A stretch of 64,000 nucleotides of DNA. Origin: Pectobacterium parmentieri (GTDB lineage: Bacteria > Pseudomonadota > Gammaproteobacteria > Enterobacterales > Enterobacteriaceae). Under the pieces are notes generated by a model, which was given only the letters and a program-made list of their open reading frames with translations, searched no databases and was not told the DNA's origin. Location: NCBI RefSeq assembly GCF_001742145.1, contig NZ_CP015749.1:2418001-2482000 (forward strand), given 5' to 3'. The translations under genes were made by a program, and so were the position numbers. Shown in pieces: positions 45,620-55,153 of this stretch (its first letter is position 1; every line of letters begins with the position of its first letter).

Positions 45620-45939
45620 TAGCAACCAGCCCGACAGGCAGAAGGGAGACCGATTATTGTTTCTGCGTCATTTTCTCTTTAAATTAACCGATTTGCTTAT
45701 TTTCCTTAAAATTTACTCCGTGAACAAACACGGTTATTTCTCATTATTTTCATAGTATTAATCCACTACATCATTTTTAAATGTTAAATAAATGAAAAAA
45801 AAAGCCACTACATTAAAGTTCGTTAACTTAACAAGCAATAAAATATTGCAAGTTCTTATTTAATAACAAGTGAGACGACAGTCACATTTTTAGATATTCA
45901 TTTAAATTTAATTATCGCCACTTACGCCCAAATGATAAC

Positions 45940-45958
45940 GTTAATGAGAATCATTAAC
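45940..45958 (+). promoter_or_regulatory. Fur box upstream of the heme receptor
   Basis: GTTAATGAGAATCATTAAC matches the 19-bp Fur consensus GATAATGATAATCATTATC at 16 positions and is centred 26 bp before the receptor ATG. The rest of the divergent region (45620-45939) is AT-rich and shows no gene. Confidence 0.75.
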
Positions 45959-45974
45959 CTTCAGAGAAGAAGCC

Positions 45975-48158
45975 ATGAATAAAAAGGCCACACGCTGGGC
46001 ACTCTTTATGCTGCCTGCTATTTATAGCGGTGCAATTAATGCAGCCACAAACGATTTATCCATAACACATTCATCCACCAGCCATTCAACGACAAACAGT
46101 GATGAAATAACCGTTATTAGCGCAGGGAGAACGGAACAGAATTTATGGGAAAGTCCCGTCACTATGCAGGTTGTCGATAATGAAAAGCTGAGTAAATATA
46201 CCAGCGATTCTATTGCCGAAGCGCTACGTGATATTCCCGGCGTCGATATTACTGATACCGCATTAGCGGGTCGTAAACAAATACGTATTCGCGGGGAAGA
46301 AGCCTCACGCGTATTAGTGTTAATTGACGGACAGGAAGTCACTTATCAACGTGCGGGGCCCAATTACAGCCTCGGATTATTAATTGATCCTTCTTATATC
46401 GAGCGCATCGAAGTGGTAAAAGGCCCGCATTCGGTATTATATGGTTCACAGGCTATCGGCGGCGTCATTAACTTTATAACCCGCAAAGGCGGAGACAAGC
46501 CGCTGAGTGGCAAAATCAAAGCCGTTTACGACAGCGCCACCGCTGGCTGGCAGGAATCCGGCTTAGCCTACGGGTCCATCGGCAACTTTGACTACCGCCT
46601 CAGCGGCAGCTATAGCGACCAAGGCAACCGCAGCACGCCGGATGGCCGTCTGCCGGATACCCATTTTCGTAACAGCGGCCAGTCAGCTTGGCTCGGCTAT
46701 CGTCTGGGCGATCATAAGTTCGGCCTGTCGCTGGACAGCTTCAAACTCAGTACGCAGACCTATACCGATTCGGATGAATACGACAGTTTTAGCGTGCGAA
46801 TTCCTGAATTGGAAAGAAAGAAGGTCGGCCTATTTTATGACTGGCAGCTCGGCGGCGAAGTGCTGAAAAATCTGCATCTGGACGCCTACCAGCAAAATAT
46901 TAAGCGTGAGTTCCGTAACGATTTATCGCAGAGCGGTAACCCGCTGCGTTATAACGGCATGTCGCTTTATCAGGGCAAAATGGCGATGAGTACAGGAACC
47001 GACGACAAGCAGACCAGTCGAGGGTTGACCTTACAGGCGGATATCACGCCATTAGCCGATCATACGCTGATTGCAGGGGGACAGTGGCTCTCCGATGTGG
47101 TGAAGCAAAACGCCTTCTCCGATGTTCATGCAGACGGTTTTCTCTCTCCTGTCGCACCTTTCCCTATCTCGGTTAACCCCAGTTCGGTATCCAACAGCCA
47201 CTGGCGGCAAAATAGCTGGGCACTGTTCGCACAGGATGCATGGAAAATAACGCCAGACTGGACGTGGACGCTAGGCGCGCGCCAGTATTGGGTTGAGTCA
47301 CTCTCATACGGCGGACAAAAGACAGGCACAATAAGAATGAACGGTATGGTGATGCCGAACAACAGCACGTTCGCCACGAAGAAGGAAAATGACAGTACCT
47401 TAGTCACCGCCAGCAGTTTGCGCTATTCCGGCTTTGACAATATCCAACTGCGCGCCTCCTTTGCCCAAGGTTATGTCTACCCGACCCTGACGCATAAATT
47501 TTACGACACGGCGGCGGGCGGGAATACCACTTATGGTAACGCCGCTCTACAAGCGGAAACGTCGGATAATTATGAGGTCGGCATGCGCTATAAAGATGAG
47601 AACTGGCTGCTAGATAGCGCCGTTTATCATTCACGCGCTAAAGATTACATCACCACGCTTAACTGCGCGGGTAACGCCATCTGTTCCGGCAGTACGGCTG
47701 AAGGTAGCCGTTACTACGCTAATGCCAATCGTGCGACCACATACGGGATGGAAATGTATGCGGAATACCTCGGCTGGACGCTGTCTCCTTACGTTAACGG
47801 TAACATCATCCGCCGTGAGCTGGAACTGCCGACTCGCAGCACCTATCGCACCGGTGAACCCACCTTTACTGGCAAGATCGGGGTCAAAAACATCACGTTG
47901 TTCGAGCGAATGGAGCTGGAATCAGATCTCTACTTCCGGGCAGTCTCACGAGCGAAGGATGAAACAGCAGATACCGCCGTCCAGCATAGCGGTTGGGCAA
48001 CGGCCAATCTGGAATTCACCAGTACCTTCGGCAGCGAGAATCAGTATCAAGTCACGCTGGCATTGAACAACCTGCTGGATAAACGTTACACCACCGCGCA
48101 CGAAAGCATTCCGGCATCCGGTTTCAGCACCGCGATTGGCGCGGCGTTCTCATTCTGA
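45975..48158 (+). CDS. TonB-dependent outer-membrane receptor, heme/hemoprotein type
   Basis: A 727-residue receptor with an N-terminal signal peptide (to about AINAA), a TonB-box-like stretch DEITVISA, the plug domain (ALRDIPGVDITD, RIRGEEASRVLVLIDG, VVKGPHSVLYGSQAIGGVIN) and a 22-strand barrel ending in a terminal Phe (IGAAFSF). Context assigns heme as ligand: it is divergent from hutW-hutX-chuY and has a Fur box. In the usual FRAP/NPNL region it reads FAQGYVYPTL and YGNAALQAETSDNYEVG, so the classical motif is altered. No periplasmic heme ABC transporter genes are in the window. Confidence 0.88.
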   Translation: MNKKATRWALFMLPAIYSGAINAATNDLSITHSSTSHSTTNSDEITVISAGRTEQNLWESPVTMQVVDNEKLSKYTSDSIAEALRDIPGVDITDTALAGRKQIRIRGEEASRVLVLIDGQEVTYQRAGPNYSLGLLIDPSYIERIEVVKGPHSVLYGSQAIGGVINFITRKGGDKPLSGKIKAVYDSATAGWQESGLAYGSIGNFDYRLSGSYSDQGNRSTPDGRLPDTHFRNSGQSAWLGYRLGDHKFGLSLDSFKLSTQTYTDSDEYDSFSVRIPELERKKVGLFYDWQLGGEVLKNLHLDAYQQNIKREFRNDLSQSGNPLRYNGMSLYQGKMAMSTGTDDKQTSRGLTLQADITPLADHTLIAGGQWLSDVVKQNAFSDVHADGFLSPVAPFPISVNPSSVSNSHWRQNSWALFAQDAWKITPDWTWTLGARQYWVESLSYGGQKTGTIRMNGMVMPNNSTFATKKENDSTLVTASSLRYSGFDNIQLRASFAQGYVYPTLTHKFYDTAAGGNTTYGNAALQAETSDNYEVGMRYKDENWLLDSAVYHSRAKDYITTLNCAGNAICSGSTAEGSRYYANANRATTYGMEMYAEYLGWTLSPYVNGNIIRRELELPTRSTYRTGEPTFTGKIGVKNITLFERMELESDLYFRAVSRAKDETADTAVQHSGWATANLEFTSTFGSENQYQVTLALNNLLDKRYTTAHESIPASGFSTAIGAAFSF

Positions 48159-48223
48159 GGTGTATGATGACAGGGGCACCTAATCGTGATGTTCACCCAC
48201 GTTAGCGTACCCCAAAAATGACA

Positions 48224-48245
48224 ACGGCCTCAATTATGAGGCCGT
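48224..48245. terminator. Convergent terminator between heme receptor and ybiT
   Basis: ACGGCCTCA-ATTA-TGAGGCCGT, a perfect 9-bp stem with tetraloop 10 bp beyond the ybiT stop; T-rich sequence follows on the minus strand. Confidence 0.7.
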
Positions 48246-48254
48246 ATAATATGC

Positions 48255-49847
48255 TTACTGAATGCCCTGGCTGCGCAGGTAATCTTCATAGTTGCCGGTG
48301 AAGTCGTTCACTTTGTTTGGCGTCATTTCCAAAATACGGGTTGCCAACGAGCTAACAAATTCACGGTCATGGGAAACGAACAGCAGCGTCCCTTCATACA
48401 TTTCCAGCGCCATATTCAGCGATTCAATGGATTCCATATCAAGGTGGTTGGTCGGTTCATCCATTACCAGAATATTCGGACGCTGCATCATCAGCTTACC
48501 GAACAGCATACGCCCCTTTTCACCACCGGATAACACCTTCACTTTCTTCTTGATATCATCCTGACTGAACAGCAAACGACCAAGCACGCTACGTACCGCC
48601 TGTTCATCGTCTTTTTCTTGTTTCCACTGGCTCATCCAGTCAAACACCGTCAGCGTCTCATCGAATTCGTATTCGTGATCCTGTGCGTAGTAACCAATTT
48701 GAGTATTTTCCGACCACTTAACGGTGCCGCTATCGGGTTTGAAATCACCGACCAGCGTTTTCAGCAATGTCGATTTACCCACACCGTTAGGACCCAAAAT
48801 GGCGACTTTTTCACCCACTTCGATCATAAGACCCAGCTTGCTAAACAGCGGGCCGTTATCAAAACCTTTGGTCAACGCTTCCACTTCCAGCGCATTACGG
48901 AACAGTTTCTTATCCTGATCAAAACGGATAAACGGGTTTTGACGACTAGAGGCTTTCACTTCATCCAGTTGGATTTTATCGATCTGGCGCGCGCGCGATG
49001 TCGCCTGCTTGGATTTAGAGGCGTTGGCGCTAAAGCGACTGACGAACGATTGCAGTTCGGAAATCTGTGCTTTCTTCTTCGCGTTATCGGACAGTAAACG
49101 TTCGCGTGCCTGCGTCGCGGCCGTCATGTATTCATCATAGTTACCCGGATAAACACGTAGCTCGCCGTAGTCCAGATCCGCCATGTGCGTACAGACCATA
49201 TTCAGGAAGTGACGGTCATGCGAAATAATGATCATGGTGCTGTTACGCTCGTTCAGCACCTGCTCCAACCAGCGGATAGTATCGATATCCAGGTTGTTGG
49301 TCGGTTCGTCGAGCAGCAGGATTTCAGGATCGGCAAACAGTGCCTGTGCCAACAAGACACGCAGTTTCCAACCGGGAGCAATTTCACTCATCAAGCCATA
49401 GTGCTGATCAACAGGAATACCCACGCCCAGCAACAGTTCGCCAGCGCGTGATTCTGCGCTGTAGCCATCCATCTCACCGTATTCCACTTCCAGATCGGCC
49501 ACTTTATAGCCGTCGGCTTCGCTCATTTCAGCCAATGAGTAGATACGGTCGCGCTCTTCTTTTACCGCCCACAGCTCACCGTGGCCCATGATAACGGTAT
49601 CCAGCACGCTGTATTTTTCAAACGCGAACTGATCCTGACGCAGTTTACCCAGACGTTCATTAGGATCGAGGAAGACGTTACCGCCACTCGGCACCAGGTC
49701 GCCGCCGAGAATCTTCATAAAGGTAGATTTACCGCAACCATTCGCGCCGATCAAACCGTAACGGTTGCCGCCGCCAAATTTAACGGAGATGTTTTCAAAC
49801 AACGGCTTGCTGCCGAACTGCATGGTGATATTGTTGGTACTTAGCAC
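48255..49847 (-). CDS. ybiT: ABC-F family ATPase YbiT
   Basis: A 530-residue cytoplasmic ABC-F protein with two nucleotide-binding domains: [16 protein letters not shown] and [17 protein letters not shown] in the first, [16 protein letters not shown] and [17 protein letters not shown] in the second, separated by a charged linker ([20 protein letters not shown]). ABC-F proteins act on the ribosome in translation elongation. I place the start at a GTG (49847), which gives [16 protein letters not shown] at the N-terminus and exactly the E. coli length; the ATG at 49886 would add 13 non-homologous residues. Confidence 0.94.
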   Translation of the reverse strand: MLSTNNITMQFGSKPLFENISVKFGGGNRYGLIGANGCGKSTFMKILGGDLVPSGGNVFLDPNERLGKLRQDQFAFEKYSVLDTVIMGHGELWAVKEERDRIYSLAEMSEADGYKVADLEVEYGEMDGYSAESRAGELLLGVGIPVDQHYGLMSEIAPGWKLRVLLAQALFADPEILLLDEPTNNLDIDTIRWLEQVLNERNSTMIIISHDRHFLNMVCTHMADLDYGELRVYPGNYDEYMTAATQARERLLSDNAKKKAQISELQSFVSRFSANASKSKQATSRARQIDKIQLDEVKASSRQNPFIRFDQDKKLFRNALEVEALTKGFDNGPLFSKLGLMIEVGEKVAILGPNGVGKSTLLKTLVGDFKPDSGTVKWSENTQIGYYAQDHEYEFDETLTVFDWMSQWKQEKDDEQAVRSVLGRLLFSQDDIKKKVKVLSGGEKGRMLFGKLMMQRPNILVMDEPTNHLDMESIESLNMALEMYEGTLLFVSHDREFVSSLATRILEMTPNKVNDFTGNYEDYLRSQGIQ

Positions 49848-49964
49848 AGCACTTATACTCGAGTCGGAATGTGATTTGGCGCGCATTATGCCACAAGCGC
49901 GCGCCAGGATCGCGGTTAGTTTTGAGTAATATTTAAGCGATAACGCATACAGGAGAGAAATGCG

Positions 49965-50861
49965 ATGCCTATAGTACGTCGTTTCAAACAGGTCGACGTT
50001 TTCACCCAGCAGCCTTTCAAGGGCAATCCACTTGCCGTGATTATGGAGGCGAGTGGGTTAACCGATGCGCAAATGCAGGATATCGCGCGTTGGACAAACC
50101 TGTCGGAAACCACGTTTGTTCTGCCCGCTACCGATCCCATGGCAGATTATCATGTCCGTATTTTTACGCCAGAAGCGGAGATGCCCTTTGCCGGACACCC
50201 CACGCTAGGCACTGCACATGCCCTGCTGGAAGACGGGTTACGCCCTAAATCCCCGGGCCAATTGGTGCAACAATGCGGCGTTGGCTTAGTCCCGATCAAT
50301 ATTCATGATGATGGCAGTCTAGCTTTTCACGCACCGCAGGCTACCATCGTGCCGTTCGATGATGAACACACGCCGCTGCTGGAAAAAGCGCTTGGCATCA
50401 CCGGTCTTGGTAGTGCTCACATCAATAAGCGCTATCCGCCTGCCGCCGTATATATGGGCATTCGCTGGCTCGTGGTTCGTGTAGACAGCGCTGATTCCTG
50501 TCTGAACATCATACCGGATGCAGAAGCGCTCACCGCCGTGCAAAACCTCAGCCAGACCAATGGCATTGCTATCTACGGCCCACACGACAGCGCAACGCCT
50601 GTCGATTATGAAGTTCGCACGTTATACATTGAATGTGGCCTTCTCAAAGAAGATCCGGTTACCGGCAGCGCCAATGCCTGTCTGGCTGTGCTGCTTCGCC
50701 AGCAGCATTCCACGAATAATGTTACCGCACCACTCAGTTATCTTGCACGACAAGGTACGATGCTGCACTGCGATGGTCGTATTACCGTGACTTACCTGAA
50801 CAATGAACCTTGGATCGGCGGACACAGCGTCACAATCATTGACGGTACGTTGCTACGTTAA
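49965..50861 (+). CDS. PhzF-family isomerase/epimerase-like protein
   Basis: A 298-residue protein of the PhzF/diaminopimelate-epimerase-like fold. The catalytic glutamate is E48 in [29 protein letters not shown] and [16 protein letters not shown] are the two diagnostic glycine-rich motifs. Members isomerise trans-2,3-dihydro-3-hydroxyanthranilate in phenazine synthesis or have unknown substrates (YddE, YHI9). No phenazine genes are present, so function is unassigned. It is followed after 19 bases by a GNAT gene and is probably co-transcribed. Confidence 0.9.
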   Translation: MPIVRRFKQVDVFTQQPFKGNPLAVIMEASGLTDAQMQDIARWTNLSETTFVLPATDPMADYHVRIFTPEAEMPFAGHPTLGTAHALLEDGLRPKSPGQLVQQCGVGLVPINIHDDGSLAFHAPQATIVPFDDEHTPLLEKALGITGLGSAHINKRYPPAAVYMGIRWLVVRVDSADSCLNIIPDAEALTAVQNLSQTNGIAIYGPHDSATPVDYEVRTLYIECGLLKEDPVTGSANACLAVLLRQQHSTNNVTAPLSYLARQGTMLHCDGRITVTYLNNEPWIGGHSVTIIDGTLLR

Positions 50862-50880
50862 AAAATAGGAGATCTCGCTT

Positions 50881-51426
50881 ATGGAAACGCTATTTGCAGA
50901 TAAATTGTATGAACTACGCCATCAGCCCCACCTGCGCCTAACGGTACAGGAAGAGAGCGACGCCGATGCGCTCTTTACTCTGATTCAACAGGAAAAGCCA
51001 CGCCTACGCCGAACGCTACCCTGGCCGGATTCCGTCAAGAGCGTCGATGACACGCGTGAAACTATTCGCGGTAATAGACAGGAATTCTTCGCCAAAACGG
51101 CCGCCGTGTACGTCATTCGCTGGGACGACGCGCTGGCTGGCATCGTTTCCTTCAATACGATTCAGGATAAAGAAGGCGTCATCGGCTATTGGATCGCCGA
51201 AGAATTCGAAGGGAAAGGCATTGTTTCTCAGGCCGTCAGTACGCTGATAGCCGCTTATACCGACGCAAAGCTCGTTGAGCACTGCGTGATCAAAGCCTCA
51301 ACCGTCAACACGCGTAGTAATGCCGTCGCCCAACGACTTGGCTTCCGTTTTCATCACACGGCAAAAAATGCCGAGCAGATTGGCGAGCAGTGGTTCGATC
51401 ACAATATTTATCACTATTCCGCCTGA
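50881..51426 (+). CDS. GNAT acetyltransferase, RimJ/RimL type
   Basis: A 181-residue N-acetyltransferase. The N-terminus LRLTVQEESDADALFTLIQQ and the acetyl-CoA-binding region GVIGYWIAEEFEGKGIVSQA are typical of RimL-like GNATs; HCVIKASTVNTRSNAVAQRL gives the family's late motif. The acceptor is unknown, possibly a ribosomal or small-molecule amine. AGGAGATCTCGCTT is a strong ribosome site. Second gene after the PhzF-like gene, followed by a terminator at 51449-51490. Confidence 0.9.
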   Translation: METLFADKLYELRHQPHLRLTVQEESDADALFTLIQQEKPRLRRTLPWPDSVKSVDDTRETIRGNRQEFFAKTAAVYVIRWDDALAGIVSFNTIQDKEGVIGYWIAEEFEGKGIVSQAVSTLIAAYTDAKLVEHCVIKASTVNTRSNAVAQRLGFRFHHTAKNAEQIGEQWFDHNIYHYSA

Positions 51427-51448
51427 CACCCCCGAATTATATTCCCTC

Positions 51449-51490
51449 ACCTGATCCGCTGCTCTATCGGGCGCGCATCAGGTTCTTTTT
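51449..51490 (+). terminator. Terminator of the phzF-like/GNAT pair
   Basis: ACCTGAT-C-CGC pairs with GCG-C-ATCAGGT around one mismatch and is followed by TCTTTTT. Confidence 0.6.
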
Positions 51491-51529
51491 GCACTACGGT
51501 ACAGGCCATTTGCCAATTCGTTATATTTT

Positions 51530-51545
51530 TGTGACCAACATCACA
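51530..51545 (+). promoter_or_regulatory. CRP-type site TGTGA-N6-TCACA
   Basis: TGTGACCAACATCACA has both perfect CRP half-sites. It lies just upstream of a promoter-like pair and the small ORF at 51632. Confidence 0.7.
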
Positions 51546-51551
51546 AAAATG

Positions 51552-51601
51552 TTGAAATCCAATTTCATCTCCGCTACTATTAAAAACGTGATGAACATCA
51601 C
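51552..51601 (+). promoter_or_regulatory. Promoter of the small ORF with a second CRP-like palindrome
   Basis: TTGAAA (51552-51557) and TACTAT (51575-51580) are 17 bp apart. GTGATGAACATCAC (51588-51601) covers the expected start point, so a CRP-like protein bound here could repress. Confidence 0.55.
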
Positions 51602-51631
51602 ACTTAATTAACCCGTCAGAGGAGTCTGAAA

Positions 51632-51730
51632 ATGACTATGTTTCGTAAAATCAGCAAATTCTTCAAAAGAGTGGGAGATGTTTATGTTAGCTACTGTGAA
51701 CGTATTGGATCAATCATCAGCCCATTCTGA
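51632..51730 (+). CDS. Small 32-residue protein, family not recognised
   Basis: MTMFRKISKFFKRVGDVYVS followed by YCERIGSIISPF. The N-terminal half is cationic and amphipathic (Lys6, Lys9, Lys12, Arg13 among Phe/Ile/Val), and there is one Cys. GAGGAGTCTGAAA gives a strong ribosome site. It has its own CRP-type site and promoter upstream and a clean terminator 21 bases after the stop, so the transcript is a compact ~190-base unit that could also function as RNA. The layout resembles CRP-controlled small-protein/RNA genes such as azuCR of E. coli, but I claim no homology. Function unknown. Confidence 0.65.
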   Translation: MTMFRKISKFFKRVGDVYVSYCERIGSIISPF

Positions 51731-51750
51731 TTGTGATGTAAACAATCTCT

Positions 51751-51783
51751 AAAGCCGCCTTCTATCAGGCGGCTTTTGTTTTT
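51751..51783 (+). terminator. Rho-independent terminator of the small ORF
   Basis: AAAGCCGCC-TTCTATCA-GGCGGCTTT with T-rich tail TGTTTTT; perfect 9-bp stem. Confidence 0.9.
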
Positions 51784-52338
51784 CCTTTTAGCCTCGCTTT
51801 CATCCCCTTCTCACTTTAGCGCAAATTCAAATCTACTCATTCCAGCAACAGCGTAACCGCTGACTGACACATCAACCGATACCATCAGGTGTTACGGCTT
51901 TAATGTACAAAAACGCTAACGTTACATTTCCTTAACAGAAAGCACAAAATAATAAAAATCAAAAAATGCTATCAATATTGATTGATTAGGTTAACAAATT
52001 GAGGGTAATTCATTTATTTTCGTGATTATAATCACATAAACACAAACTATCCTCTGAAAAACTTTATCTCAGAATTAATTTATGCATAACTTAAAAACAA
52101 GTAACGCAACTGAATAATTAAAAATTCAAGTAAATTCGCTGATGCATTGCGAACTGAGCGCTTACAGAAAAGACAACCCACGGATTGGGCTGAAGCTATA
52201 TAGAACAGGACAAGAGATTTATGTGACTACGCCTGTGCACCTATTTACCGTAGCTGAACCTGACACTTAAAGTATATCGAAGTAGCAGCAACCGAACACA
52301 TTAATACACAGCCCCACAACTTATCATCTCTGCGGTAG
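51784..52338. other. AT-rich gene-poor stretch upstream of the glycosyltransferase cluster
   Basis: About 555 bases with no convincing gene on either strand. Base composition is more AT-rich than the flanking core genes, in keeping with a horizontally acquired boundary. The 23-bp repeats start at its right edge. Confidence 0.5.
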
Positions 52339-52413
52339 TTTTATCGCCCCACCGCAGATAGTTTTATCTGCCCTATTACAAAAATTTTATCGCCTGTCGC
52401 AGAAGTGATAAAA
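52339..52413 (+). repeat. 23-bp tandem degenerate repeats with TTTTATC
   Basis: TTTTATC begins at 52339, 52362 and 52385, exactly 23 bases apart. Units 1 and 3 also share GCC and a later CGCAGA. An inverted GATAAAA follows at 52407-52413 and another at 52473-52479. TCTGCGGT/ACCGCAGA forms an inverted repeat at the left end. They lie 80-150 bp before the first glycosyltransferase and look like an array of regulator sites. Confidence 0.65.
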
Positions 52414-52491
52414 GCAGAAAGATAGCCTGTGAATTTATTAAGTTACTGAAAAAATTATTTTAATCAACTTTTGATAAAAATGGACATACGG

Positions 52492-53883
52492 ATGAATACA
52501 AACACCGGAGCTATATTTATATCATTCGATGCGGTTGCCGTATCAGGAATTACCGTTGAAGCACTTAAGATAGCTAAGCTTCTCTCTCAGAAAGGACTAA
52601 ACGCTTACCTTGACCTAGGCTATGATATAAAAATAGACAAAGGGATGATGAATAAGCCATACAGTTGGGAAAAAGAAATTTATGACAATAATGTGACTCT
52701 TGTTCGCCTGGATGATATTAAGAGTATTCCTAATTACACATCCGATTTTATCGAATACTCACACCGTGTTCTTATCAACCAAAAAACCACTATTTCCCCA
52801 ACAGAAGAAAAAAGAATTTTATGCACTATCGATGAAATGTCTCAACGACTGGCTGAAAAAATCATTCAGCAGTGGGAAAACCTGAATATAGGTTATGTAA
52901 TCGTTGAGAATGGCACCTTACCGGAAAATATCATTTATACCAAAGCGCTATATCAAGCTATTGAAGGTTACGGAAAGCGCCACCAACTGGGCATGTTTGC
53001 TATCTGGCGCGATCATGACCTTATGTGGAACAGTGAAAAAACCACAATGAAGTATGGTTGCCCACCTTACCCCAACGCAGTCAAACCAGTTAAATCCCCC
53101 CATATCACCTATGTTACACTCAATAACAATCTGAAAAAAAACCTCGAAGCCTGGTGCGACAACGCAATCGAAGTCAACGTTAAAAGAAACACCTACGAGT
53201 TCAATGATCAGATAAGTTATACAAACATAAGAGAACACTTATCCATACGTGACGATGATATTCTTATCGTTCGGACAACTCGAATTATTCCGCAAAAACG
53301 TATAGATAGAGATTTTCATCTAGTACATGCTTTAAACCAGAGGTTCGCCGAGAACAATATCGATCGTAAAATCTACCTCGTTATTTCTGGAGAACCTAGC
53401 GAAAATCGAGATTATTATCAGGCGTTACTCAACTTATCTGAAAAATTAGCGATAAAGTCAGCCATTAAATTTATCGGTTTGCTGCAACATCGATGCCTTT
53501 CAAGCAAAAAACAAGCGTACACCATAGAGGATTTATACTACTCCTGCGATTTGGTTTCTTTCCTTACCTCTTGGGATTATGACAGTTATGGCAACCCGAT
53601 TGGCGAGGCTATTAGCTGCCAGCGCTGTTACATCACTACCGACTACGAATATTACCAAGAGGTTTACGGGCAATACGGTTTTATTGCCCCCGTGCTCAAC
53701 ATATCAGAGCAGCAAGACAATTTACCCGATGATACATTTATTGATGAAGTCTATAACCTCCTCATTAATAAATCGTTAATGACAGAGATAGCCAACCACA
53801 ATTATGACATTGGAAAAAAAGTACTCACTAACAATGTTATTGACATTTTTGACTTAGATTTCTCCGGAGAGACATATGCGTAA
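52492..53883 (+). CDS. GT-B glycosyltransferase (GT4-like)
   Basis: A 463-residue cytoplasmic glycosyltransferase, first gene of the unusual cluster. Two Rossmann-like halves are suggested: AIFISFDAVAVSGITVEALK opens the first, and ILIVRTTRIIPQKRIDRDFH opens the second. The nucleotide-sugar motif is around DLVSFLTSWDYDSYGNPIGE, with the E-x7-E-like spacing of GT4 enzymes. Donor and acceptor are unknown. The start is uncertain: ATG 52492 has GGA seven bases upstream; ATG 52480 and TTG 52471 are alternatives. Its 3' end overlaps the GT2 gene by 8 bases. The sequence is AT-rich compared with core genes here, a sign of transfer. Confidence 0.78.
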   Translation: MNTNTGAIFISFDAVAVSGITVEALKIAKLLSQKGLNAYLDLGYDIKIDKGMMNKPYSWEKEIYDNNVTLVRLDDIKSIPNYTSDFIEYSHRVLINQKTTISPTEEKRILCTIDEMSQRLAEKIIQQWENLNIGYVIVENGTLPENIIYTKALYQAIEGYGKRHQLGMFAIWRDHDLMWNSEKTTMKYGCPPYPNAVKPVKSPHITYVTLNNNLKKNLEAWCDNAIEVNVKRNTYEFNDQISYTNIREHLSIRDDDILIVRTTRIIPQKRIDRDFHLVHALNQRFAENNIDRKIYLVISGEPSENRDYYQALLNLSEKLAIKSAIKFIGLLQHRCLSSKKQAYTIEDLYYSCDLVSFLTSWDYDSYGNPIGEAISCQRCYITTDYEYYQEVYGQYGFIAPVLNISEQQDNLPDDTFIDEVYNLLINKSLMTEIANHNYDIGKKVLTNNVIDIFDLDFSGETYA

Positions 53884-55153
53884 TGATATTTTTGTTTCCG
53901 TTGTACTCCCAGTTTATAACGAAAGTGATCGTATTGATCAGGTCCTTCTTTCACTACTCTATCAAAAAACACATAACAACCTGATTACGCATGACACCTA
54001 TGAGTTAATCATTGTTGACAACAATTCCACAGACGATTCCATTAATAAAATTAATGATTTTAAAGTGCGCCACCCATACATTGATATTCATGTCATCAAG
54101 GAAACGATTCAGGGTGTTTCATCTGCCAGAAAACGAGGCATGGACTACGCCTCTCTACGCTCAAAAGTCAGAGATGCCCGTTTAGGCGTGAACAAGAAGC
54201 ACTATATTGCTTCGGCTGACGCCGATTGCATCGTAGATCCTTACTGGCTGCATGCATTAATAGAAAAAATGGTGCAAGAAAATGGGGATTTAGGAACGTG
54301 TAATTACTATTACAACGAGGACACTTTCCTCAACCGCCCGAATCTCTTACGAGAAATACAAAAAACATTACGCTGTCGTGATATGTCGTTCTCGCTGTTT
54401 GGCGGCTTTCCTGACGGCAAAGGCTTCGCGGTCGAACGCACACTCTATGACAACGTAGGCGGGATAGAGATTTTTTATCAGCTCGATAATGGGCGATTTG
54501 TGGAACACCTTTCCGATGACTGGGACTTTGGGATCCGCGTCATCGCTTGGGGTGGAAAGCCGGTTTACGCCAGAGATTCCAAAGTTGAAATTAACAGCCG
54601 CCGCGTGGATACCATTCTCGAGGATGTGATCACCGGTGTTGCCTACGGACAGGATGGCATCATCGTCATGAAAGACGTGCGACCAGAGACAGAAAAGCAA
54701 AAGGCTATTCTGAGAGATACCACCCCCCAACAATCGCAACAAGCCTGGAACTACTCGATTAAAGATTATGTTCCTAAAAATATCGTACTGCCCGCGTTGC
54801 TAAACCCAACGATATTACTGGACAACCGCGCAGTACGTGAATTTTTTACCGAGTCGGTAGCAGATCGCCTCTACCAGAGGATTCATGAAATCAAACATGA
54901 CAGCCGTATTATCGATTTCAAACCCATTCATTCTTACAAAACACCCGCCTACCGACTTTACTTCGAATTCCGGGAAGATATTTTCAGCGCCATGCGCCAT
55001 GCGGTTGGCGAGGATATCGGCTTTCCACCACCACTCCCCGCGAGTTTCGACGCCATTGCGCCCGAAGACTTTGAACGATTTGTTTACTACTTCTGTGAGG
55101 ATCGCGAATCCGGAGAAGCGCATAACTATTTCGCCAACGGGGGGGTGTTCTGA
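53876..55153 (+). CDS. GT2-family glycosyltransferase with C-terminal extension
   Basis: A 425-residue enzyme with a classical GT-A fold at the N-terminus: VSVVLPVYNESDRIDQVLLS, VDNNSTDDS, the DxD metal motif at D115-A-D117 (SADADCIVDPYW), GKGFAVERTLYDNVGG and DDWDFGIRVIAWGG. The last ~150 residues are not a standard GT2 part and include a charged helical region (FTESVADRLYQRIHEIKHDS). No membrane spans, so the acceptor is probably soluble or peripheral. It overlaps the genes on both sides (8 bases upstream, TGATG downstream), so the three are translationally coupled and probably act in sequence. Confidence 0.85.
   Translation: MRNDIFVSVVLPVYNESDRIDQVLLSLLYQKTHNNLITHDTYELIIVDNNSTDDSINKINDFKVRHPYIDIHVIKETIQGVSSARKRGMDYASLRSKVRDARLGVNKKHYIASADADCIVDPYWLHALIEKMVQENGDLGTCNYYYNEDTFLNRPNLLREIQKTLRCRDMSFSLFGGFPDGKGFAVERTLYDNVGGIEIFYQLDNGRFVEHLSDDWDFGIRVIAWGGKPVYARDSKVEINSRRVDTILEDVITGVAYGQDGIIVMKDVRPETEKQKAILRDTTPQQSQQAWNYSIKDYVPKNIVLPALLNPTILLDNRAVREFFTESVADRLYQRIHEIKHDSRIIDFKPIHSYKTPAYRLYFEFREDIFSAMRHAVGEDIGFPPPLPASFDAIAPEDFERFVYYFCEDRESGEAHNYFANGGVF

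Noticed and set aside
51632..51730. Precursor peptide of the radical SAM/glycosyltransferase cluster
   Set aside because: It has its own promoter and a strong terminator and lies ~760 bases from the cluster, and the peptide has only one Cys and no leader-core pattern. No data tie the two together.
52339..52413. Short CRISPR array
   Set aside because: Only three degenerate units with no unique spacers of constant length and no cas genes in the window.
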